A stretch of 64,000 bases of DNA from Argentina anserina (Eukaryota; Streptophyta; Magnoliopsida; Rosales; Rosaceae), in contig NC_065872.1 of NCBI RefSeq assembly GCF_933775445.1, positions 9,858,001-9,922,000 on the forward strand, given 5' to 3'. How positions within the stretch are numbered: position 1 is the stretch's first letter; every line of letters begins with the position of its first letter. The position numbers were made by a program, and so were the translations under genes. The notes under the pieces are model-generated. The model worked only from the letters and a program-made list of their open reading frames with translations. It ran no database searches and was not told where the DNA came from. Shown piece by piece: positions 21,455 to 32,500 of this stretch.

Positions 21455-21852
21455 TGTGACTTCGAACAGCTTGATTTAATTGACATTGTTTGATTTGATA
21501 CATAATGGATAGGACAATATATAGCTTAGCTCACATCTGTAGCTCTTACGTCTAATTAATTGATTTGTATCATTTTTGTCAACTATGTATAGTTAGCTTT
21601 CTGGTTGATCATATTTTTGAATTTTGAAGTCTTATGGTAAGTTCAAAACAAGGAATATTCTCAGGCACATTAACACTTCATGTAGAAAAAGTGAAGGATT
21701 ATGCTTTCTATTGTAGAAAAAAAAAAAGGAAATCAAGTTCCTTCGATCTGAATCCTGATAATTAGTATGTTAAAAAGTAAAAAGTTTGATTTCAATTCTT
21801 TCATTCACTAATAATTTCCAGAAATACTTAGCTATATAGTAACGCATACACA

Positions 21853-22294
21853 CAGGGCGGATCTAGGGCAATGGTGGGGGGTGGGGGGACTCAACTCCCT
21901 CTAAATGTCATATATTCATATGGTGTAGTTTTGCATGCTTGGTTTTGAAGTTTTGTGAATATCAAGCTCACTCAAGATCAAATTTTAACAACTGCATATT
22001 TGTGTGTCTATTTTTCCATTTACATCTAATATTTCTTGATTTCTTCAACATGTAATTAATCTATTTTATTTTCATTGTGAATTAATTTTGATTAAGGTTT
22101 TTGATCAATTCTAAAAAATTTCTTTTGCAATTGACTAAACTTATGATAATTTTGAATGGATTGCTATTTTCACATCATCAATTCTAAAAAATATATTATA
22201 GTTGAATATTTTATGCACTACAAATTTTTATCACTTCCGCTATTAAGAAAAAAATTTAAGTTCCTCCGAGTTGTTAATCTTGGATCCGCCACTA
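21853..22294. mobile_element. hAT-like miniature element
   Basis: Left end CAGGGCGGATCTAGG; right end, read on the other strand, TAGTGGCGGATCCAAG. They share GGCGGATC and are imperfect inverted repeats of the kind seen in plant hAT-derived MITEs. The 8 bases CATACACA flank both sides (21845-21852 and 22295-22302), the duplication length made by hAT transposases. The element is 442 bp and AT-rich inside, with no transposase. An apparent minor frame over its right end is not a gene. Confidence 0.65.
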
Positions 22295-22302
22295 CATACA
22301 CA

Positions 22303-24913
22303 ATTGCACAGAGAGTGGGAAATCTATGTTTGAAAATCACGTTGAAATATCTTTGTCCGATAACTCCGATCCATATGTGTCATCACTGTTATATGCGGAT
22401 TATAACTTTCATATATAACATTATCAAACTTTTTAACCAAATATTGTTCATCAGATATGGTCGATATATATCATCTCTTCAAACGTGAGCTTGCTCCTGA
22501 ATCCTAATGATATCAAATATATAACTTGTTTTTAACAAGATGATGGCGTACATACAGTGTAGAACACATTATCCGACCTGATTTGAAACTGCATGTAGGC
22601 TATAGTTATAGTTTTCCTCTATATGTAGCTAGATACGGACAATCATATGCAGATGAAGAATAAAAACCAAGCATAATATATAATAGAGTACGTAGTACCT
22701 AGCAATCTATGGCTAACACAGAATAATTGGTTTCTCACTTTCTCTTGTTCTACATTACCGTACATGCATACAAGACAAGATACACATCGATCAGTACAGA
22801 GAATTTGATCATGAATGCGGGTATCTTCTTCAAAGCCAAGAAACGTCGATCGTCGTAGTCGTTATCCTGAATTCCTGATCGACTTGTTCAATCAACTAAT
22901 CGAACGAATCATCTCTAAAACCATGGCAATACAGATATATTGCTTCATTGATGTTAGTACATACCCAATTGGTGCAAGTAGATCGAAAAAGTCAATCGTA
23001 CATAAAAACCTTTAGTCACCATCTTTATCTTCAATCCAATTCGATCAACATTTTACATAATTTCCAGGCAAATGAGTACACACTACATCCTATTCATATA
23101 TCCAAATCTACAATAACAAACAATGATCGTTCCCTTCCTTCGCAAGCAAGACGACTATAAGTCTATGAGTTGTAGTAGTTTGCACATAACGGCAAACAAT
23201 TCATCTTCACGACTTTTACTCAAAGGTCAATGGTCCCGATTACGAAAGCAAAAACTAGAAAAGAACGAATTTTCTTAGGGGGAGACTTTGATCGAGCTCT
23301 GTTACATTAACGTCTGTACGTGTGGAATCTGGTTTCTACTATCAAGTTGATACACCGTGTAGCTTTCGTTGACATTACATGTAAGATGGGTTAAGAAACT
23401 ATAGGGACCAAAAACTATATATTATGTACGTAAATGAATGAGTATTAAGTGAAATTGATTGGAGGAAGATTAAGCTAGAAATTAAAGGGACCCGAGGATG
23501 TTAAACAAAGGGAGCATATGGTCCATGGCAGTGTCTCCTTCGGAATGGACTAACGTGGAGCATCATGTTAGTTGTCACCAAGGACTAGCTAGGTCTCTCT
23601 TGGTCCCTAATTTCTTAATGTGTGCTTGGAATGTGGGGTGGGGGGCACTTAAACGAGGCTTTCACATGCCCTAATAGCTCCTCGCTACTACAAACCACGT
23701 GGTGTACGTTCGTTCTAGTTGATATCTCAACTTAATTAATCACCCTATACAAGTAGAGTGACAAAACGTTTTGTTAATAATTAGCATGTTATGTGGTTAA
23801 TTTGCTGTTTGTTAGAATCTAGATCAAAAATGAGAATATGCAATGTAAATGGATAGTTTGACATATATAAGTTTAAGAAAGCTATCGGGGGTTAACTAAC
23901 ATAGTCTATCTTTGTTGTTGTACTACAAATGTCTTGAGATTTAATGCATAAAATGGTGTTATGATTTTTAAGGTTTTGATATATTGAAAAACCTACTATA
24001 TACACAACAACTTCATTCAAAATGGCAAGATTTATAATTTTAAAATAAAAATTACTCAATCACTGGTCGAGTTGGATATTGATGCAGTGATGCTTAAGAG
24101 TTTCCAGACAGTGAATTTCCACAATAAGGTTCGAGGTGGGTTCGAGGTAAATCCTCACAGATGTTTGGTTAAAGTTAAACTATACAAATGTAGGACACTT
24201 ACACTAGTTGAAGACTTACGTTAAATCAAATGGCTTATTTGTCTTCATATTCTCGGCTAAAACCCGGCAAGTGGTCCCGACCCTGTTGCTAGTCACAAAA
24301 TTGCATCAATCCAATTGTATTAACCAAATGAGATATCATAGTTTCTAATTGATTTTGGAGACTGATTAGTTATCTAAATACATTGCAGATTTTGATAAAA
24401 AAAAAAAGGGGTATTTCATTTCATACCCATTTTTAGTGCATGCTTTTAAAATAAACCCACATATTATTTAATTATAATTTTACTTAAATATTATCAAATA
24501 AGATACTAAATTGTCTTTCGTTTTAACAAAAATTACATATTGCCATTATTTAATTCTAATTAGTCAACTTTGGTATTAATTTTTTTTTACCTTAATTATA
24601 GATTGAATACGATTTTGCAAGTTTCCTTTTTAACTCATCATTATTATCAATAGATTATATTCAAATACCTTAAGATAATGAATGTAAAACTTATATTTTG
24701 GTGATTTAAGATTTCAATTATGTTGTTAACTTGGAGAACTTTGTTATATAAGTCTTTTTCTGATTTTTTAAGTTTCATTCATCTATTAAGTAACCTAAAT
24801 TAAAGATATGTGAGACTTTAAGTGTTTAACCTAGTAGTAGGTATCTCTTTAATGACAACCTAAGAATGAGAAGCATATCTATTTAGAAGGTTCATGTAGA
24901 ATTCCTAGTTCAC

Positions 24914-24948
<35 letters not shown>

Positions 24949-27058
24949 ATCTATAGAAATTTACCTTTTATTGAGGAAGACAATATATAAGTGAAGTTTA
25001 ATATGCCTCTTTATTAGATGTTATAGTGTATGTATATACCTATGATTCTTGTCCAGAATATTGTTTAATACCTCTTACAATGAATTAATGTGATAATATG
25101 CCTAACAAGAAGGAAAAAACGATAATTCAATAAGAACAATATGTACCTCATAATGAGAAACACTTACCGAATCAAGATCGTTTGGTACCTTATATACCTT
25201 CAAATGAATTTCTCATATAATCTTCATATGACTAGCTTCACATTAAAAATTGATTTAAAAACCTAAGATTAGGAAAATTATTTAATATAACCTTTTATAT
25301 GTTAGAAGGGTAGATTAGACTTATACAAAAATAAAAATCAATAATAACAAATGATTTTGGGTGTAGAATGAAAGAAAAAATGGATGTGGGCTTAGATTTA
25401 AAAAAGTGCTCCATTATTGGGTTTAACTCTAATTTTCTCTAAAAAAAAATATCAAAACCGCTCAAATTTTGCTCAATATCATTTGATCTTGTGGCACAGT
25501 CTCCCCTTATTAGGTGGGAAGTCGTGAGTCAAACTCAGGCAACAAATTCGTTGTGGCATTTTAGTTATTTATCTGGAAAAAAATATCACTCAAACTTTTA
25601 ATAAATTGTTAAAATATCTCCAACAGTTCATCTAAAACGCAAATAATTTCTATAGTAGAAAAAATATATATTAATTTTTAGCTCAAATAGCTCTTTTAAA
25701 TCGTATTATATAATAGAGAAAGTGAGAAGAAATAAACAAAATATCTAGACACGTAAATTTTTCAACATGTATATTTTTGAAAACAATCTCTACACTTTAT
25801 TTGTAAATCCTCATTTATTATTCCCATTGTATATGCAAAAGGCCTCCAAAAATTCATTGACAGTGTCCCTAATTAGATCTTCAATTATATGTGTACATAC
25901 GTTCAAGAAAATCCTAGGATGAAATGTCTATACGTGTTTGTACATTTGTCAAACTATTTAATGATGTGGTAACAAACAGTTTGTTTATATGTGCTCAGGT
26001 TTTATGTCTCCAGATGCAAAATTCTGGTCGAGTAACTTGGACTGGGCTGCTGGTTGGTGATCGACTAAACCTCCCAGATAGGCTGACAAAGGTTTACATA
26101 TAAATGATTGATGACTCGCCATTGTTTCACGTAATTAATCAAATACAATGTGTATAATTAATGTCTCTAATCCAAGTTTTAGGAATGTTACATCATAGTA
26201 GTTTCTTCCCCATTATTGAGTGATCCACCTACCCATGAATGGCAAGACAACATCACCACCAAAGGATGAAGAAACCTACACCATAATACTGACCGGTCAC
26301 TCACTTTTTGCCAAACAGAGCAGAATCGAGAAAGGGCTCGAACATCACCTACTCACTTTGTCACGTCATATTTATACAGGAAATCACTTCTGTAAGTTCT
26401 ATTGCAGTAAATGAATTCATGAAGTGCTTTCTTAAAACTTCTTCTTATTCTTCACATCTCTCTTAATTGAACAGTTGGGAATAATAAATCTATGCCAATT
26501 ACAATGGGAATGAGATTAGAAATCAGGTAGCAGAAACTAAGGGCGGGAATGTGGGTTACAAGTTGTTAAGAATCATTATTGCTTGCTTTATTAGTTTCCT
26601 TTTCCTAATCCACCCACTTCGATCAATATTTTTTCTGTCTATGCTGCTTATTTTTTAGTAGCTTCGTCATTTTTGTTGCAAAAAGAAACACCCAGTCCCC
26701 ACTGACCAAGAGACAAAGGCATTATGATCCAAATACACTATTTATATATCTCAATCAATCGCCCACGTAGGTGGAGAATCTTCCATAGAACATTATGCGC
26801 TGATCAAAACATTTATCATGTAACATTGTAACAGCTAGAATTATGAGTTGGGTCATTAAAATCCCTTATTGTATAATTTCATCAGGCACCATTTATTGAG
26901 GATATGTAGTTTTTGTTCTATGTATTTTTAATAATAGTAGCGTTTTTGATTATAGAACTATGGCATGAAATTTCAATTTTATAAGATCGTAATTAGTAGA
27001 ATTGATCTGTAACTTCTACACATTTTGGGCTCGATTAGTATTAGTCATTACTCAAGCT

Positions 27059-27123
<65 letters not shown>

Positions 27124-27688
27124 TTTTCAAATGTTTGACTTCTAATTAAAAAAAATTGTTTGCTCACTAGGGTTGTGAAACTAAGCAAGCTAGACACAAG
27201 AGCTTATAAGAAAAAGGTTAAATAGTGTTGCGAAAATTGGCCGACATTATTAGCTGTGCTTACTACAGTCAAGCAGCATATGGACCCGGGGCAAAGTCCA
27301 GGGCCGGACCTGTGGGTCAGTTCGCCCATTTTCTTCGATATTTGCTTGTCGGTAACGGGTTTATGAACAAAATTACTAGATCATACTCTTAATATTTGTT
27401 TCTTTGTTATTTTCTTTCTTAATTACAGTTTCAATTAATTATCCTATATCAATTCCTGATTAAACAATTCCAGGTCGTTGCGAGCTCGTAGAAGGTACAA
27501 AGCCCTAAAATAGAGTACATTTCATTTTGAGTAAAACTTGGGGAGTGTCATAGTCTTCTCCATATGACCATATCTTTGCTTTGTGTTGGGGACGGTGGGT
27601 AAAGCGCGTACAATTATTATTATGTTGATTTGATTAGCTGATTTTAAGAAAAATCAAATTGAAATTCCATAATTATAATACAAGTTGC
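22303..27688. other. AT-rich intergenic region upstream of the ACC synthase gene
   Basis: No gene recognised. Contains a TA tract (24915-24946) and a GT/GA tract (27059-27119). A possible degenerate inverted-repeat element lies at about 24405-25440, where the ends share a CCCAC-rich, roughly 55-bp block in inverted orientation. An isolated inverted pair with GGGACC cores occurs at about 23467-23615. The short frames here have no protein-like composition. Confidence 0.5.
27059..27119. repeat. GT/GA microsatellite
   Basis: A (GT) run passes directly into about 25 GA units. It lies about 0.9 kb upstream of the ACC synthase start codon. Confidence 0.95.
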
Positions 27689-27697
27689 TATATATAG
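27689..27697 (+). promoter_or_regulatory. TATA box of the ACC synthase gene
   Basis: TATATATAG is 266 bases before the start codon. A C/A-rich leader typical of plant 5' UTRs follows (27715 on), so transcription probably starts near 27720-27730. No other core element was assigned. Confidence 0.6.
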
Positions 27698-27886
27698 ACC
27701 TCGTCACTCCCAAACACAATAACCATATCCAACATTCCACTCCAAAATACAAAACCAAAACCTCCACTCTCTTCCATCTATCTCCTATAGAGACATCATC
27801 TCCACTCAAACACCCCAAACCCATCTTCAAAAAACTTTTGAGTAAACCATCTTCAAAATTTTAATCCAAAGCCAAAACCAAAAACT

Positions 27887-27890
<4 letters not shown>

Positions 27891-27925
<35 letters not shown>
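27891..27925 (+). repeat. CT microsatellite in the ACC synthase 5' leader
   Basis: About 17 CT units ending 29 bases before the ATG. Pyrimidine tracts of this sort are frequent in plant leaders and could vary in length between alleles. Confidence 0.9.
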
Positions 27926-27928
<3 letters not shown>

Positions 27929-27954
27929 CTTTTGCACTTTATACAAACAGCGAG

Positions 27955-29579
27955 ATGTGCATGCTGTCAACCAAGGCTACGTGTAACTCCCATGGCCAGG
28001 ACTCTTCTTACTTCCTAGGATGGCAGGAGTATGAGAAGAACCCTTTTCATGAGGTCAGCAACCCCAACGGGATCATTCAGATGGGACTTGCCGAGAATCA
28101 GGTAATTAATATTTCTGGCCGAAAAAATCACCAATTATTGTTCCTTGACGTGCACTCTTGAACCTTCCTCACGTTGTACGGCCATGTTTATATTTGATTT
28201 ACAGCTCTGCTTCGATATTCTCAAGTCGTGGCTAGCCAAGAATCCAGACGCAGCAGGATTCCAGAGAAATGGAGAATCCATTTTTGGGGAGCTTGCTCTT
28301 TTTCAAGACTACCACGGCATTCCAGAATTCAAAAAGGCATTGGCGGAATTCATGTCTGAAATCAGAGGAAACAAAGTCAGCTTTGATCCCAACCACTTGG
28401 TCCTCACCGCCGGTGCAACCTCAGCTAACGAGACTCTTATGTTTTGCCTCGCCGAGCCCGGAGAAGCATTTCTTCTTCCTACTCCATATTACCCAGGGTA
28501 CGTACTCGTTATTGTGTATAGTACGTAAAAAATCTTAAGTTTTATATATACTCAATGTAGAGTTACTGATCTTAGTTACTTGCATTTCTTCCAGATTTGA
28601 CAGAGACCTCAAGTGGCGTACCGGGGTTGAGATTGTGCCCATTCACTGCACTAGCTCTAATGGCTTCCAAATTACTGAAACCGCTCTAGAAGAAGCTTGC
28701 CAAGAGGCTCAAAAGCGTAATTTGCGAGTCAAGGGCGTTCTGGTTACCAACCCATCAAACCCATTAGGAACAACGATGACCAGAAATGAGCTCAACATGC
28801 TCTTTAGCTTCGTTGAGGACCAAGGTATTCATCTGGTTAGTGACGAGATATACTCCGGCACTGCTTTTAGCACCCCAAGCTTTGTCAGCGTCATGGAAAT
28901 TCTCAAAGAGAGAAAGTGTGACGATAATGGTTCCGAACTTTGGAACCGAGTTCATGTAGTTTACAGCCTCTCCAAGGATCTTGGTCTACCGGGTTTCCGA
29001 GTTGGTGCTATTTACTCCAACGATGACAGGGTTGTTTCTGCAGCAACAAAAATGTCGAGCTTTGGGCTCGTCTCTTCCCAAACTCAGTACCTTCTCGCTG
29101 CCATGCTATCGGACAAGAAACTAACCAAGAACTACATCTCCGAGAACCACAAGAGGCTCCGACAACGACAAAAGAAACTTGTGTCGGGACTTCAGAAAGC
29201 CGGCATAAGCTGCCTCAAGGGCAATGCCGGTTTGTTCTGTTGGGTGGACATGAGGCACTTGCTCCGGTCTAACACATTCGAAGCTGAAATGGAGCTTTGG
29301 AGAAAGATTGTCTACGAGGTCCGCCTGAATATCTCCCCCGGATCCTCGTGCCATTGCACGGAACCCGGTTGGTTTCGAGTGTGCTTTGCTAACATGTCCG
29401 AGGACACTCTGGACTTAGCAGTGCAACGTATGAAGGCTTTTGTAACGGAATATTACAATGTCCCCGAGGTGAATGGACACCAACAAACCAGCCGCTTATA
29501 CCACTCCAGAAGACGGTCACTCACTAAGTGGGTTTTCCGGCTATCATTCGATGATCGCAGCCCTATCCCCGGTCGTTGA
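27955..29579 (+). CDS. ACS: 1-aminocyclopropane-1-carboxylate synthase, type 2 (three exons)
   Basis: Converts S-adenosylmethionine to ACC, the committed step of ethylene biosynthesis, in the cytosol with PLP as cofactor. Exons are 27955-28101, 28205-28497 and 28595-29579; both introns have GT-AG ends and joining keeps frame (474 aa). The N-terminus ([33 protein letters not shown]) is typical of the family. The PLP lysine is Lys274 in [23 protein letters not shown] and SDEIYSG are other conserved active-site blocks. The C-terminus ends [17 protein letters not shown]: a single RLSF kinase site (Ser464) within a TOE-like tail and no cluster of MAP-kinase serines. That makes it type 2 (AtACS4/5/9 group), whose stability is set by ETO1/EOL proteins. 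It looks intact. Assignment to a specific paralogue is not possible by eye. Confidence 0.97.
28102..28204 (+). other. ACS: ACS intron 1
   Basis: 103 bp, GTAATTAAT... to ...TTTACAG. It falls exactly between Gln49 and Leu50, in the conserved AENQ/LCFD position of ACC synthase genes. Confidence 0.95.
28498..28594 (+). other. ACS: ACS intron 2
   Basis: 97 bp, GTACGTACT... to ...TTCCAG, splitting the Gly codon of YYPG/FDRDL (GG|A). Position and phase fit ACC synthase genes. Confidence 0.95.
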
Positions 29580-32500
29580 AAGATAGCCTGGTTCGACTGC
29601 CACAAGAAAGCGGAAATTGTTGAAAGGAAGCACATTCTTAGACTACATTATTGGCTGAAGTATTTTTAGCCTGATTTTTGCCATTGTTGTTATTATTTTT
29701 TCCAAATGTACGTAGAAAAAGTGCACTCGGTCCAGCTTATGGATTTGAAGTGGCTTTAGCTGTTCAACTGTATCCATAAAAATATCATAAACACATTACC
29801 TCATGTTTAAGTGATAATAAGCACACAACAAACATATAAGTGGATAAGAAATTACTAATCTCGATTGTTCATGTTCGCCATTTAGCTTCAACAGGGAAGC
29901 TTCTCTGCAATACTCACTCTTTAGCACTCACTTGTGAAAAATGTATTTGTGTGTGTTAAGCTTGCATAGTGATCCCATTATGTACTACTCAGACTTCTTG
30001 TGTCTCATCTCATAAGGTAACTCGAGGTTATCTAATTAGTTTTTATGTGATAATCATGATATGGAATAATATACTATTTGAACTCTTTTTATTAGATAAA
30101 AAGGATAATATTCAAGTTAATTATTTACCATTTAATCTCTTTTACTTATTTCAAAAAATGCATGTGTGTTGGACTCTTATGAGATATTATTGAGCCCATA
30201 TTATATTTAACTATAACATTAGCTTCATTTGTAAATCTAGTTTGATGAGTCATTGCGTGGCATCCACCAGATTTTCTTTGTGTCTTCGTAACCATAATGG
30301 GATTGTGATTACGATGTATTATGTTTAGTATTACATCACGGCAATGCGATTAGTTGTACTACTGTGCCTCAGATGTTAACTTATATTTATTCCAGATCAT
30401 GTGACTTACAGTGTGAACTTAATCTGTTTGCTTAATAGTCAATTGTCATATGCACAAGTAATGGCGCCATCTTAGTTTGCGGCTTCAGAATTAAGACCCT
30501 GTCGAGCGTCCACGCACATTATTACTACCGACGTTGGCCGGCGGATATACACTAATTCTCGGTCGATCGCCGTAGCTTAACAATTTTTAAGCCGTCTGTG
30601 TATGAAAGTTTACTTTTAATACGTTCTCTTTGCCCCAGCACTTTTCGTTAATTATAGTTTACGATGTGATCGACGGAAGAGTTTGTGTGTGTTGGAGGCT
30701 AAGGAGTCAGAAGCCAATCAGCATACGTATGTGTGGTTAGGGTTCCACTTAGGTGCCTCCACTTGGAGTACTTCATATTTGTGTTCATTGAAAACTAAAC
30801 GAGAGAGTGCAAATGAAGAATGCTGAAATCTTTGGGGTTGTTCAAAGGTGGAATATGATGCAATCATCTACGTAATTGTGTTTATGAGGAAGAGTTGGTA
30901 GCAAGGAAGCTAGGTATAAAAAAAATGTCGGGATTAGAGAACTTTTGTGAACTTTCTGGCCGGTAAGATTAATTCGCTTCAAAAGTTTGTCTTGTGCATA
31001 GAGCTGTACGCGGGTTTTCCGACTTTTCCCAATGAAGTGTATGCTCGATCTTTGACATATTATTACAAGATATATCAACTTTTTGTTTTTGGTCTGATAT
31101 TACAAGACACTTTTGAGTTTTTAGTCACCCTTTATAAGGAAACAATTGACTTTGAGATGGTTTTTCTTGTAATTCCACACATTAGGATCATGGTTAGGTC
31201 ATGAACAAACATTGTCTTGCTTTTTCTTTCGATGATACAAACAAGAGAACTAAAATAAGTACAACACAAAACCTCTAGAAACTTTGCTTCTTAGTATGGG
31301 GAGGCAGAATCGGAGGAGTGTTGACGACACAAGAAAGAGAAGATAGTGAAACTAAATAGAAGACTTGGGAGTGCCTTATTCCAAAATTCTTGTCACATGC
31401 TTGATGTAGGAAATTTCCTCAGTATGTTAACTAGTCACTACTCACTATCCCAGTACCCCGTCAGTTTTATAATAATCAACAAGCGCTGAAAGCTAATGGC
31501 ATAATTAATTAAGTGAGTGATTTTGATAGTCATGGACTCATGGATTGTAGTCAAAGTAAATTCTGCATGCTAGAGCTGGTTCTGGTTTCCAATATCATAT
31601 GCATCAGTATACCTTCAAAACAAAAATATCATGCACCAACTCTTATTCCCGCAATTTCTGAGATTTTGAAACAACCACATTATCGATTCAAGCAGATCGA
31701 GCGACTACCAATTTTTTGTTTAGTTGAGTTTGAGTGTTTGACTATCACATGATTACCTCCTAATTTAGTTAACCTTAGTTCGTTCAGTATCAACAACCAC
31801 TTCGATCCCATGTGACAGGGATATTTAAAATGTTGCCACCCCTTGTTGACATAGATGTTACATCACATTGTAAAAGTGCATGAGAATAATAATAATCGAA
31901 AAGAAATGGCTTTGTACCCATAATATAATGTTTATATTAATTAAAGAATAATTAATTCACCTACCATGATCGATCGTTGCATGTTAACTCATTACTAATG
32001 ACGAAAAATACATTAGTAAATTGAGATTTGGTATCAACTAAAATATAAAAGTCGGAATTTTTGTCGATATCAATCTCCCTTCTTGTTGACTCTATGCATG
32101 TGCCTCCGGAAAAATAGTTTTTGCTGCATAATTCTGCATCAATCTATATAATTCAGTTCTGTTTAACTAATTCTGTTATAAACAAAAACGAGGATCATCA
32201 ACCGGAAGATCTCAGGTAGGTCTACCAATTATGATTCAATTTTATGATTCGTTTTAAATGTAGTAGCTCAATTCCTTGAAATCTCTATTATTAAGATCTT
32301 TCAACGCGTTTTCGTTAAACTATGGTCTTGAACGAGAACATCCAATGAGATCCTGGGCGGCAGATGTGTTATGTATATATATGTTGATTATGTTCTTAAG
32401 AAGTTTGAAAACTCTAAAGCTTATATTTTAATTCAATCAATTCACTTTTTCTTAGAACCTCTGATCCATGCCAATCGATCACTTGGTGTCTTGGTCATAA

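Noticed and set aside
22156..22488. 110-residue frame
   Set aside because: It crosses the right end and target duplication of the hAT-like element and has no protein-like composition.
23467..23615. Inverted pair with AAATTA and GGGACC cores, possible hairpin
   Set aside because: Pairing is limited to short blocks with gaps and the interior does not continue to pair. Too weak to call.
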